A DNA stretch of 64,000 bases. Origin: Paratinospora sagittata (lineage: Eukaryota > Streptophyta > Magnoliopsida > Ranunculales > Menispermaceae). The position numbers and the translations under genes are program-made. Each line of letters begins with the position of its first letter. Positions within the stretch are counted from its first letter, which is position 1. The stretch spans positions 5,763,501-5,827,500 of the forward strand of contig CM069607.1 of assembly GCA_035771175.1 (NCBI GenBank), written 5' to 3'. The notes below the pieces were generated by a model, which made no database searches, was not told the DNA's origin, and saw nothing but the letters and a program-made list of their open reading frames with translations. Below, piece by piece: positions 37,657 to 49,908 of the stretch.

Positions 37657-37706
37657 AAATGGTTGTAGATTTTGCCTAACTCTACTCGTTTTCCTACCAT
37701 TTGCAG

Positions 37707-38298
37707 GAGGAAGATGTTGACATTATTGTGCATCACATTCATGGAGTTGTTGAATCTTTTGTGAAAATGTAAGTTTTGCTGTTTTGTGATCTCAAAATGC
37801 ATGGTTCCCCTGATAATCTGGTTTATCACTTTCTTATGATGTAGAAAAAGGAGAGTTCTACTACATTTCTGAAAATCTCAAAATTTTTGGATGTTTATGA
37901 GAACATGATTATCCATATACTTAAAGGAAAGACTTTGTTGAGTTTGAGAGAACCTGATTGAATTTTATTAGCAATGCCAGCTTTTTTTACTTACTTTATG
38001 CTCTTATAGAAACGAATGTGGACGATCAAAGGGTACACCTGAAATGAAAAGAGAAGAGTTCAAGGCATTGGTTTCTGATGCTGCGAGGCCTTTCCTAGTT
38101 GGCAGAACCGAGCGCTTTGCAAATGAGTTCGAACTGTTTCTTGCTTCAGGCTTAAATATTGAAGCTTACGACGAAGTATACTTGCAATGTCTGGGCATCT
38201 TCACTCATGATAATAATGCAGAAAACAGAGTCCAAGAGCAGACATCTCAAGTACCATACTGCTTGTATTTCTTTGATACTGACTCAGACACTGATTAA
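37707..38298 (+). pseudogene. RING gene 3' fragment, copy 2
   Basis: Exons 37707-37768 and 38010-38298 match exons 6 and 7 of the RING gene and stay open to the same stop codon. The five upstream exons with the RING domain are missing, since the duplication began in intron 5. It could be transcribed from a chance promoter, but has no RING and no evident start. I treat it as a fragment. Confidence 0.85.
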
Positions 38299-38745
38299 GT
38301 ATATGAGTCCATATTCAAAAATATGTAACCTCAATGTATAGATCTCTATTCTTTCTTTATATAATAAAGCTCAAGAATCAGAATCTTAATTCAACTATAT
38401 GAAGTTGGCTATATAAATGTGCTTCAGCTTCTATTAATTCTATTATTGTAGATAAAATATTATTTAATTGAATCCAATCAACTTATGGAATTGATTAATT
38501 AGGTTAATTATCAAAACAAAAAACATTAATTAATGGAATTATAAATGGATTAATTGATTGGCTTCTACATTCCAAGATTACAACGCAAAAATGATAAACT
38601 TGAAATGTACATAATGCCCCTCTTCAGAGGTTGTCCTTTGTTCCACGCCATCAACTTCATCATTGTGTCATTTGCTCAAACAAGTAGGGCCACTTTCGTC
38701 ATTACGCGCAAGAAGAAGCTCCTGTTTTTACAAAGATCAGTGGCT

Positions 38746-41700
38746 CCAGATTCAATTTGCTTCCTCCACCGAACCCTTCTCCCGAACAACTTCCCTTGAA
38801 AGGTCTCACCTTTTCCGTCAAAGACATGTACGCCTTTCTCAATTCTGTTCTTTTGTTTTCCTTCAATTCTCTTTGTTTGTTGATTCACTGATTTTTCCGT
38901 CAAAAAAATTTATGTTTTTTAGTGTGTTTTGGAACTCCTTATTTGGTTTCTGAAAATGGGTTTTATTCATTTAACGCAAAAAATCTTGTTGTTTGTAGAT
39001 TTGATGTGGAAGGGCATGTTAGTGGATTTGGGAACCCAGAATGGGCAAGGACTCACACTGCTGCCACATCAACAGCTCCGGCTGTTTTGGCTGTTCTAAT
39101 GGGTGGTGCTACATGTGTTGGTACAACTGTCATGGATGAGATGGCTTACAGGTTTGGAGTTGCTCAAAACACATGCATTTCCATTTTGCCCATTATGGAT
39201 GATACAATTTGTGTTTGTTTTTTTTTTTTAATTTATCTATTTTTTTATTTTATTTTATTTTATTTTATTTTTTGGGGGGGGGGGGCGCGCTTGAACTTGC
39301 TGAATAACAGTGTCTGTTACTGTGTTTTTTGATGCCACAGTTTGAGTAGTTATCTCCTTTTTTTTTTTGTCTTTTGTGGAGCTAAACGTTGGTATCTCGT
39401 TAGTATTAGACCTGTCAAACTAATCCCACGGGTGTTTGCAATCTCCTTATGCCACACACACATTGGGAGGATATTACCGGAACACATTGGGCCCTAGGGT
39501 TGGTGGCAGCAATATGAAGCCTTCTTCACGGCCGATGTGGGAGTTGAACTCTAGACCTATGCTTCTTGAGACATTTATCTAAGCTCAACTTTTCCTTGAA
39601 CCCCTTGGAGTTCTGGTTATCTATCTTTGATGTGCATTGTCCATACTACTATGATCGTTGAAGCCAAATAAAGCTTCATTATTGAATCCAAACCTAATCT
39701 GCTACAACTGCAAGAATTCATCAGGTTCATGAGCTCAGTGAAAGTCTTACATTGTGTAGTAAATGAAAAATATGGCATTAACTCTCAAAGAAAATGATCA
39801 TTCAATCCAAATAATCTAATTGATATGTTCCACAAAGAGTTAACTGTGTAGCTATATGCTTAGTTGCTTCAATTTAGATGGGCATGAAAAAGATGGGAAA
39901 TTGTGCGCCACAAATATTCATCAGAGGATGAACAAATTCATCGGACTTGTTTTTTTGCTGCATATTTAGATTACTCTTTGCTGCATAATAGATTGTTGAC
40001 ATTTGGACCTGTTATAGTATAATCAATGGGCGACTGAAATGATTATACCACTTGCAAAATAATATAAAATTCTTTCCCATTACACTTCTTGTTTAAATGT
40101 AATTAGGCATTTGAACTGGAAAAAAAAAGGATGTCCTTGGATGATTGCAAGTGTTTAATTTGTGGCAGAAACAAATTACTTTTACAGTATAAATGGAGAA
40201 AATGTGCATTATGGGACTCCCACTAATCCATGCGCTCCAGATCGCATCCCAGGAGGATCCTCCAGTGGATCTGCTGTGTCAGTTTCTGCAGACCTTGTAG
40301 ACTTCTCTCTAGGTAAGCTTTATCTTTATTTGATCCTGCATTTGATGAATTATGAAGTTTTAATGGTTCTTCCTATACCTACGAATTCCATTGGACCCAC
40401 ACTGGAAGAATCTTTTGGGTCTAATTTTCACCTTGATGTCTTAGTGATTGAAGAAAAAGATGAATTAGAATCACAACTTAAATGCTTCATCCACAGCTTT
40501 TTCTCATACAGCAGAACGATATATCAAATGTATTTTCTTTGGAAACTTTATTAATTATAAGTGCCTGCATATTGTACTGATCTAAAGCAATTAAAACGCA
40601 GTTTACAACTTCATTAAAGGAAAATAGGCATAGTTAGCCCTTAACAAGCTCTCTTAGTTGAAAGTAAACAGACGATGTTTAGCAATATATGTTTACCGGC
40701 TACTTGCCGATCAATTTGTAAACATCTTTATATTTTCCAGTCTTGACTATTGGAATGATCTTGCAGGCAAAGAAAAGAAATTCTATATAAATAAGAAAAC
40801 ATGATCACTAAAAGAAATATTGACTGGATGAGACATATTTCTTTTGCATAAGTAGTGATCTGGCAATATTTATTCAGGCACAAAGTGGTTGTGAGCTGCA
40901 AGAAATGATAAATAGTCACATTTTTACTGATAATTTACTCTAGAAATAGGAAATTGATGACATTGTCGTATTTCCTTTCTAGAAAGTGATCTTGATCAGC
41001 TGCCACAGAAGGTACTCATGTGAGAGCTCTTGTTTTGTTTTCATATTTTCTCACAGGCACTGATACCGGAGGAAGTGTAAGAGTACCTGCAGCATTCTGT
41101 GGAATTCTTGGATTTCGGCCTTCACATGCAGCTGTTTCTACAACTGGTGTCATTCCAATGGCACAGAGCTTTGACACTGTTGGTAAGTATTAGAATAGAT
41201 CTCACCATGAATTGATTTGTATCAAAATCATATTTCTATCTTATGAGTAACTAGGGACCTGTTTGGTGAACTCTATTTAGCCTATACTTTTACTTTAAAA
41301 CGAGCCTCTATTTGTAGCAGAGGTTTAAGCCCAAACATAATAATCCAAAATTTTTTGCTTATTTTTGTAGAGGTTATACCTCTACTTCATTAGATGTTAA
41401 AAAAAAATATTTTTTTTTCATTGCCAAAGTTCAACATTGCCCATCTTCATTGCAGTTTGTCTGTAATTTCTGGAGTTTCATATTTTCTTTTCACAATTTG
41501 TCTTTCCCCTTGTTAATTTAAATAGACTCTTTAAATGCGGAACCTATTTATTTTCACTAATGTTAAAACAACAATTTTGTAGGATGGTTTGCTAGGGATC
41601 CTGCAATTTTGAATCAAGTCGGGCGAGTACTTTTGCAATTGCCAAAAATAAAGCCTGTACAGCCTACTCGCATTATCATTCCTGATGACTGTTTTCAGCT

Positions 41701-43337
41701 TATGAGCATACCAAGTGACCGAGTGACTCAGGTTCTTATTAAATCTGTGGAAAAGTTATTTGGTTGTAAGTACTTAGCCTTTCATTACTATTACCCTTTC
41801 TTTCCAGCCAAATGTAAAGCACCTATCACTACTATTACTGGTTGATTTCTTTTCAAGTGGGTGATTTCATGAATTGTACTACTCAGCTCAAGTTATAAAG
41901 CGTGAAAATATTGGAAATTATGTCACTGACACAGTACCAAGCTTAAAGCATTTCTTGGACGAGGGCAATCAACATGCAGAATATGTACCATCCTTGATAG
42001 CCCTTTCAAGTGCCTTGCGATCTCTTCAAAGGTTAAGATAAAATGCATGTTATATTATACGTGTATCTCTTCTTGTTTTTCCTTCAAAGTTAATTTTCAT
42101 GTTGAATCATAGGCATGAAGTCAAGGTTAACCATGGAGAATGGGTTACTACAGTCAAACCCAATTTAGGTCCAGGAATATCAGAACGTGTTTGGGAAGCC
42201 ATCCGGTCAACTGATGAACACGTGGAGATCTGTCATACTGTGAAGACCGAACTTCGTACAGCTCTTACTGCTCTTCTTGAGGTACCTTTTTTTTTTGTTT
42301 TTTGTGAAATTGTAGCAGATGATATCTATTCCCATGACCAAATCTCGTTCTCTTTCATTTTTCGAGTATTCTGTAGTTAGTTGGATCGGTATTGTGCATG
42401 AGGATGAAGTCAGTGTGTTATCCATAAAAGCTGTTTTGGTTTCTTCTCAAAAAAAGGATGAAGTTAGTGTGCGTGATTTTTTTTTCCTTTGTACTTTTGT
42501 AGGTTTCTTGTATCTAAGGCATTGGCCTAGCATTACTTTACTTTGTATCTGCCCTTTCTTTTTAATAGATATTTTGCCTATCAAAACAAAGGGGAAAAAA
42601 TTCTATCTAATGGGTTATTAGTCTCTTTTTTCCCTAAAGAAAAGGTTGATATGAATAGTTTTATTGGTTGTTTGAAACTCATAGTTGTATTAGTGCTTTC
42701 AATTACAAGAGGATAGCGAAAGAACGTACAAATTGCAATAAAGCCATGCACCTACCAAAAATCTTATAAGATGTGATCTATTTATATCACTCTATGATAT
42801 AATATATCTTCTTCTTCTTCTTTTTTCTTGGATAAATAAATGATTATCTATGTTATGGTGTTTCATTTTGTGTGTTTCTCCAGCCCTGTTCCAAATTCTG
42901 CTGTATGGTTTTATGTAGGATTTTGGGATCCTTGCAATCCCTACTGTTCCTGGGCCTCCTCCAAAACTAAAGACCGAGGCAAGTTCTCTCGAAACCTTCC
43001 GTGTTAGAGCTTTCAGCTTGCTATCCATTGCTGGAATGTCTGGCTGTTGCCAGGTAAACTTTCCTGTTGTTCAGCTGTGATAATCACTTCATTTTGTTTT
43101 TCTTTTGCTTTTTTTTTTGTCTTCTCCAAAAATATTTATTTGGCATACTTTATACAGTTATAATCTACAAATTCTCTCTAACAGGTAAGCATACCACTGG
43201 GGATGTACAATAACCTCCCAGTTTCTGTTTCACTGATAGCAAAACATGGTGCAGATGGGTTTCTACTTGATCTTGTAGAGACCATTCATAGCACTTTCAA
43301 GGAACAGGTTAAAGTGACTGAGGAACCTACTTGCTGA
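38746..43337 (+). pseudogene. AMI1: AMI1 copy 2, start codon deleted
   Basis: All nine exons can be found: 38746-38827 (shortened), 38999-39151, 40188-40312, 41057-41182, 41583-41765, 41887-42031, 42113-42281, 42919-43053, 43185-43337. Splice sites, the Lys codon of SVK and both triad serines are kept, with no internal stop. A 92-bp deletion relative to copy 1 (equivalent to 31371-31462) removed the end of the 5' UTR, the ATG and the first 13 codons. The remaining exon-1 frame runs back to a TAG without any ATG. The first in-frame ATG options are in exon 2, after the catalytic lysine. It therefore probably makes no active enzyme. The rest is nearly unchanged, so the loss is recent. Differences include Glu127 to Asp and two changes near the C-terminus (TFKEQVKV). 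Confidence 0.85.
39356..39613 (-). mobile_element. SINE-like retroelement in AMI1 intron 2 (copy 2)
   Basis: Same insert, site and length as in copy 1. The right flank repeat now reads TGGTTATCT, a single change shared with copy 3. Confidence 0.65.
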
Positions 43338-44731
43338 CGCACTTGATGGTATGTATATAGTTCCATTGAAGTATCTAATATATCCATTGAACTTGTTTTA
43401 GCGTAAGTCAGAAAATAAGTTTTGGATCTGATCCAAATTATAAATGTTTCATGAAAAAGATAGAAATAAATGAAAAAAAGCTATAGACCTTCTATATTGT
43501 GGCTTGATGTTTCGGTGCTAAAACGGGTTTAGAACCATAATTTCAATCCATATCATTGATCCTCTTTTATATATACTAATTAATTCCACTGGTGATTCAA
43601 GCAGCAAGTTGCTCTCAGCAACATTCACATATCATCATGTTTTATAAATAATTATGTATATAACGATGATTAGTCATCACCCGATAATTCTCAATTAGTA
43701 CTTATAATCTCCAATTCCATTAGCCTCAACTGCACCATTGTTATTAAATGCCCTCTAAATATATATATATGTAAATATTTGGCTATTGATGAGGAAGAAA
43801 ACCAGCCAGATCACCCAGTTCTTCCACCTCCTTTGCCAACTCTAATACTTTATCCATCATCTCCATCAGCAAGAACACAAAGCTGCTTGCTATTACAATT
43901 CCATCATTTCCATTCTCATCTTGTGGCCCTAGATTTGAAGTTGATGCAGATATGGTTCCACTTAGTTCTGCTTTCATTGTCTGTACTTTGGATACTATCA
44001 ATGCTCTTGGCCTGGATTTTCTCATGTTCATGATGCTGTCACCAAACTCCCTCAGTGTGCAAGCAACTATGGAAGCCACTGCTTCACATGGCTCTTTAGT
44101 TGATAACTTCTTGGACATCAATGAAGGCTGAAAGGCACCAAAAACCATTTAGATAATCATGGGGTCAGCTTGCAAATATTATAGACTAATTATGTACTGG
44201 TTATTCATGTCGGGGATTCACGAAGAATTAACTTTTTGGGAAGTAGGGGAAGGCGTCGGACCATTGAAAAAGAAAAATCCAATTTATTTTCTATTTATTT
44301 GTTCTCCACCCTCAACTCTCCCTCAAGCCTTATTTTTGATTTTGAATTATTTATCTAAAATAAAATTAACATATTAATTAATTAATACCTGTAGAGATGA
44401 TTGGAGACACCCTTTTAGAGATAGAATAGAGGCAGCTAACTCCCTAAGCAATTCCGCAATGCACAGGTATTTGTCCCATGGATGGTAGAATCCAAATTTT
44501 CCATGCCATGGTTCCCAACTTGCAAAATTTGCCTGAAATTTAAATAAATTTAGTTATATTACAATCCTCTTGTTAATCACAAATTTAAGCATTTCCAATA
44601 TAAATATAACAATAACAATAATGATGATGATAAAAAGATCTAATCCAAGTTAGTCTTAAACTTATGCGATTTAGATTGGGTGTATCAAATCTTTCATTAC
44701 ATCTCAATAAGAAGGTGAACCTTGGAATAAT

Positions 44732-44882
44732 GGCCCTGTTTGGGAGTGCATTTTATCAAACGCTCGGCAAACGCAAAAGCAAGAGGGAGGCAGCTTTTCA
44801 AAAATGCTTAAAATTCAAAAGCCCTCAAAATCACATTCGGGGAAATTAAGTGCTGTAATGCGGTTCTCCGCAGACAAGGCCA
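44732..44882. mobile_element. hAT-like MITE in ALMT intron 4
   Basis: A 151-bp sequence with terminal inverted ends: GGCCCTGTTTGGGAG on the left and, reversed from the right, GGCCTTGTCTGCGGAG. It has no ORF. The flanks hold only a partial target-duplication match (AATAAT/AATATT). Its left half appears at the unit 1/2 junction. Confidence 0.6.
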
Positions 44883-46535
44883 ATATTACACAACATTAAT
44901 GAACTGTGGGTGAATATGGCTTTGGCAGCTACATGTAAAACCCTTAAGTTAAATTTTATTATTATTATTAATTATTAAAAGTATATTATGGCTTCCTTAA
45001 GTTAATTTTTTTTTTTATTGGAACGTTAAGTTAAAGTTAATTTAATGTTTTTATTTACCATATACTGAATTAATTAGCACCATTGATTTGTGATTTGAAA
45101 AGTAAAATACAATTCAAAAAGTTTTTTTTTTTTTTTTGGAAATAAAAAGTAAAAACATAGAAAACATCATTTTGTCATTTTTTAAAAATAATTTGTTTTC
45201 TTAGTAAATCTTGGGAAATTATTTTTAAGTTTCAACTAACCAAAAACATTTTGTATATTTTTAAAATTTTAAATATAAAAAATTGTATTAGAATCTTAAA
45301 CTAAATGTAGCATTACTTAAAAATTCTTGACCAGTCACTTTGAAAGTAGTTTAGTGTTTGCCCCAATAAGAAATGTCTTTGCAAAAACATTTATGTTTCC
45401 CACTCAAGTAGTTAGCAAATTTTTCTTTCTTTTTTATGTGGACCTTTTAGCTTTATTATACCTTGACAAGATAATATATTTGCATTGATTTTATTCTGTT
45501 TTGCTCATTCTATTTGTTTAAAATTCTTATTGCTTTAGCACTATTAATGTGTACTTTAGGATGCATAAAACAATGAAATTAAGTCTTCTAGAGATAGTAA
45601 AGAGCAGAGAAATTATATATATATATATATATATCGTCCTACAAGAGTAGGGTGCATCCACCTGAGTACTTTTCACTTAATTGTTAGAATATTATCTCAA
45701 ATCATATATCAAATCTTAGTGTCATCATCTGAATTTATTAATTTGAGATTGGTTTTGGGTCAAAAAAAAAAAAAAATTTGAGAAAATTACCAGCATCTCA
45801 TCCTTGGACTTGGAGTGCAGCACAGTGTTGCAACTATCAGACTTAGTACCATTAGTCACCTTATTGTTGTTGTCGTCTTTCTTATCATTTAAGATTTTGA
45901 AGTACTCTTCCACATATCCTGTAACAATAAATCATTCAAGGGTAAGAACAAGTTACATTAGTCTTGTTTAGAATTTGAGGTTTAAGGTTTAGACTCACTC
46001 ATAATAGTATCAAAGCTAATGATTCGACTGAGATATGATATATGCATTAAAGATAGACCCAATGTGTAAAAATGGGCTTATATAGATAGAGGTGGTTAAG
46101 TAAACATATAAACGATCAATAAAGTGATTAATTCGATACAAATTAACTAAGACATGCTATCTGACCTTCGATGGAAAGGGCAAGATTATTGAATTTGGTG
46201 AAGGTAGAGTGATGAAGTTCATCGCTAGCCCAGGCGGGGAAGACGAGTAAGCTGGTGAGCACAGAGATTGCAAAGCCCATGACTATGGTGGAGAGACGCT
46301 CGCGTGCTAATGCCATCACCTCCTCACCTCGCAACCCAGACACCACAACTAGACTAAAGGTTAAGATGAATATCATGATTCCATAATCATATTTCTTCTT
46401 TATGCTTGGCACCATTCTCCAGTACGTCCCTGCTGCTCCTGCACCAACAAAATACCAGAAGAATAAGAAAAAAGTTTAAGGAAAGAACTACATATATATC
46501 ATTTGTGTATAATATAACTAGCAAAGCAAGTCATT

Positions 46536-46588
46536 ATATATATATATATGTATGTATGTATATATATATATATATATATGTATATGTA
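46536..46588. repeat. TA/GTA microsatellite in ALMT intron
   Basis: A simple tract of alternating TA with interspersed GTAT units. A similar TA tract is at 45615-45634. Confidence 0.8.
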
Positions 46589-47276
46589 TGAGTAGTGCTA
46601 ACTAGGTTGACATTTTATCGGTGACAACATCATCTTCAATATACTACTAAATTGCCCAGAATTATGTGAAGTATAATTCAATACAATCCAATGGTGCCTT
46701 ATCGATGAAAATATTTTTATCAATACCAGCTAGCCAGAAATGACGTTTTAGCGTTCCTTATAATATATCAAGAACTGTATGATCATGAACACCAATCTTA
46801 TACGCTATAAATAATCACCTCGGAATATTTGGCGATAATCTTCCAGTAGTATAAGAAGTGAACTACAATAAAGATTATACTGTTATACCCATAAAACTCA
46901 TACATGTATATGCATCAATGTCCAATATATATGTATATATATACATGTACACATACACATCCATACGTAACATGTCTATGGATTGGTGCATGTATGTTGT
47001 GTACTTACCAAAGATAAAAACGGACGTTCCAACAGCCATGGCCCTACCAATTCCACCAACTGCTTGAGCCAATGATGCAGCTAAACAACCCAACCCTCCT
47101 CCTAGAATTGTCCCCATTCCGCGGTTCAAGCCCTTACTAAGTGTAGCTCCTGTACATTTATATACGTTGCAATTAAGTACTAGCCAATGAGATTATATAA
47201 TTAATCAATAATAGCGATAGTCGATGATTATATATCATATATTTAACTCAACTCAATAAAGCATTATTTTCCTAAT

Positions 47277-47490
47277 GGCTAGGCGTTCGAACTTGGGGGA
47301 GGCCCTCCCTGTGCTGTGGATTGTGCAGGGAGATAAATGATCTCGGTGACCGGCGTCCTTGTGTGGCGTGGCTGGCCGAGATGAGACAATATTATGGATC
47401 TATAATGGCTAGGCGTTCGCTCCCGCTGCGGTGGGAGTGCACCCGCGTCTGGGTAGGGGGCACACTGTGCAACCCAGGGCGTGACATAAT
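47277..47490. repeat. GC-rich insert with repeated GGCTAGGCGTTCG, possibly SINE-derived
   Basis: The sequence is clearly GC-rich between AT-rich flanks. GGCTAGGCGTTCG occurs twice (about 47277 and 47407). The first copy is followed by a B-box-like GTTCGAACTTGG. There is no protein domain. It lies where ALMT exon 1 or its upstream region would be expected. The call as SINE-like rests only on the Pol III-like box. Confidence 0.4.
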
Positions 47491-47499
47491 ATGTACTTA

Positions 47500-48090
47500 T
47501 TTATGAGCAACCAAACTTGCCAGTGGAAACTTTGATCTGGTCAAAACAATGTGTGAGCAAAAAAAAGTACATTAGCTAACAAAAAAGAGGTTGTTTTTAT
47601 TATTTTCTATTACACAAAAATAGAATGTTACATTTATCTTTCAAGAAACTGTGAGCAACATTGTTAATTCTCATCAATAGTAAGGTAGAAAATTATAAGC
47701 TTTGAAGAAGAAAGTCCAAGAGAATTATCGACAATAAATACGCAGGAGAAGATGGTAGATAACATTTCAAAGAATTAAAGACATCATAGAGTTGTGAGTC
47801 GATGTATCGTTAGCTACATAATTCTCGAAACAAAAAGTAGAGGAAGAAGTTGGAGGTGAGGCTGGTGATTTCAAAAAAAGCTGAAGAGTGAGAAGGAGAT
47901 AGGACGACATCAAATATGTACGTATATATAGAGAACATGGCAAAAAGAAAGAAGAAAAAGAAAGGTCGTCGTACGCTTATACAATAAAAGACAATATTGG
48001 AGCATACTATGAAAAAATGTCATGATTCCATTAATTGCTAGCAGAACTCTAAACGCAACTAAAGCAGTCAAGTCTTTATACGCGTGGCAT

Positions 48091-48129
<39 letters not shown>

Positions 48130-48565
48130 ATCGTATGGGGAAGAGAAAGAAGAAGTGGAAGGGAGCATAGATGTGGATTTTGACACGTGGCATCAAACAA
48201 TTATTTTTGCCATTTAACAACACGCCCCCCACTGCTGGACACTCTTCTTTTTCTTTAACGTAGCTCTAAACAAAGCGCACCCACTTGAGTACCCCTTTGA
48301 AATTCTTCAAAATTTAATGATGATGAAGAGAAACAACTTCAGGAATTGGAGATCTAACCTAGGTTGCATAATAGCTGCAAGAACATAACTCCTAGATCAA
48401 CTTAATAGCCTCCCATTACTTTGCTTTTTTTCATTATCTCCTGCACTGTCTCTTGTTTAGACGTAATGTCATTACCTCCAACATTTTCTTTTAGAAGAGG
48501 ATAACTTACAAAAGTTGGAAGATTTATTAGAGTGGAGCGGAAAAAAAATTATGTGATTGATAAGC
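47500..48565. other. Intergenic region between ALMT and LOG
   Basis: AT-rich, with a long TA tract at about 48093-48127. No ALMT first exon was found on the minus strand. The right-hand 300 bases should include the LOG promoter. Confidence 0.5.
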
Positions 48566-49212
48566 ATGGATAAGGAGATAGTGAAGTCAAGGTTTCGAAG
48601 TGTTTGTGTGTTTTGTGGGAGTAGTGCTGAGAAAAGAGATTGTTACAGAAATGCTACTCTTGAGTTAGGTGAAGAGCTGGTAATTTATTAATGATTGTAC
48701 AAACATTTTTTTTTAAGTTCCTACTACTTGTTTTTTTTGGCATTGTTTGGTTGGTGGGCTGTGTCATTTGTGCCTCATCGTTTAATATTGAAGTGTGTTA
48801 ATTGTTTGAAGATTTCAAGGAAGCTAAACCTTGTTTATGGAGGTGCGAGTGTGGGTTTGATGGGTTTGGTTTCTCAGGTTGTTTATCAAGGTGGAGGACA
48901 TGTTCTTGGGTAAGTAATATTAAGGACTAAGTACATAAAAAATCTATTTTTATCAAATATTTTTCAGGAGTTTTGTTTATTTTTTTAGGCTTCTTTTTTA
49001 ATTTCTGTTTGTTGGTGGATTTTGTGGACAGAATTATTCCCAAAATGCTTATGTGCAAAGAGGTTTGTAATCGCATTCTGCTTAAGTAAAGTCCTCGTTT
49101 TACTTTTTCCTAAGTATTTTCTCGTTAGCATTTCATGGGATTAGATAATTGGAGACACAGTTGGGGAATTAAGAGTAGTAGCCGACATGCACGAAAGGAA
49201 AGCTGAAATGGC
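48566..49212 (+). pseudogene. LOG: LOG cytokinin-activation enzyme, truncated in exon 4
   Basis: Exons 48566-48679, 48812-48909, 49032-49062 and the start of exon 4 (49145 to about 49212). They read like the first half of a LONELY GUY cytokinin riboside 5'-monophosphate phosphoribohydrolase: [49 protein letters not shown]. After AEMA the sequence switches abruptly to RING intron 5 at a GGCCC stretch common to both sides. The catalytic PGGxGTxxE motif and the rest of the fold are missing, so no active enzyme is expected. The intact gene is probably beyond the right edge of the triplication. Confidence 0.88.
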
Positions 49213-49522
49213 CCAAAAAATTCTTTTTCAATTTTTTTTCTCACATTTTATTCCAACCAAACATTGAAAAATAGATTTTTCTTAAGAAAATCACTATTTT
49301 CACGAGAAATTTTCTATTTTCTCACCTAACAAATACACCTTTAGGGTTAAACTCTAACTCATATCAAAATGTCCAAAATAACCTTTTAATGGGTACGAGC
49401 CAAAAATCAACAAAATACATCGACAAAATGGTTGTAGATTTCGCCTAACTCTACTCATTTTCCTACCATTTGAAGGAGGAAGATGTGGACATTATTGTGC
49501 ATCATATTCATGGAGTTGTTGA

Positions 49523-49905
49523 CGTGGGGACCACACCAAGTGGCAGACAAATGGGCGGCTGCTGAAAATGGACCAAGTGGGCGACTGAAAGTGGCGCTGT
49601 CGGCGCCGTTTTTTTACGGCGCCGAATGATTGATATATTAAATTATTAAATATATTATATTATATATTTATAATTACGATAATGCCCATAAATACTCTTA
49701 TAAATAGAGCCTAACTTCATTCTTGAAATTCATTCCTGAGATCTATTCTAAGAGATCTAATTCAAGAGATCCAATCTGTAAGATCCACCAAAGGGTGAAG
49801 TAATAAAAGTTTGCTGCCTCCCGTGGAAATAGGCAATTTGCCAAACCACGTTAAATATTGTTGTCTTATTTTTTCTTTCATGCTTTACCACGATTTCGCA
49901 TAATA
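49523..49905 (+). repeat. Copia 5' LTR
   Basis: 383 bp, ending CATAATA against CATAACA in the partner. It differs from the 3' LTR by short indels and scattered substitutions. Confidence 0.85.
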
Positions 49906-49908
49906 AAT

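Larger units (their letters stand above)
30298..37660. repeat. Segmental duplication unit 1
   Basis: A 7.36-kb block holding RING exons 6-7, AMI1 and ALMT exons 6-5. It is repeated with very high identity at 37661-44800 and, with large insertions, from about 49,430 to the window end (unit 3 also carries another 220 bases on its left side, from 49,212). The junction at about 37,656-37,661 joins ALMT intron 4 to RING intron 5 across a shared CAAAATG-like stretch. Confidence 0.92.
37661..44800. repeat. Segmental duplication unit 2
   Basis: The second copy of the RING(3')-AMI1-ALMT(3') block. It shares several substitutions with unit 3 that unit 1 lacks, for example the RING exon-7 changes FANE, LQCLG and THDNN. 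It has lost 92 bp around the AMI1 start and about 130 bp of AMI1 intron 2, just left of the SINE. Confidence 0.92.
43783..47149 (-). pseudogene. Aluminium-activated malate transporter (ALMT family), lacking exon 1
   Basis: Minus-strand exons: 47009-47149, 46166-46438, 45791-45918, 44389-44532, 43783-44127. The phases are consistent, and they give about 343 residues. Blocks are ATLSKGLNRGMGT, GCLAASLAQAVGG, SIKKKYDYGIMIFILTFSLV, a third membrane stretch and then the cytosolic helical half with ASWEPWHGKFGFYHPWDKY and LAASILSLKGC. ALMTs are membrane anion channels for malate and similar anions. The first exon (start codon and first one or two transmembrane helices, about 100 residues) was not found between 47,150 and 48,565, where a GC-rich insert sits. 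I cannot exclude a distant exon, but as seen here the gene is incomplete. Its 3' two exons are also in unit 1. Confidence 0.75.

Noticed and set aside
46858..47067. Plus-strand ORF with YIYMYTYTS-type sequence
   Set aside because: Derived from a TA-rich intron tract and antisense of ALMT exon 2.
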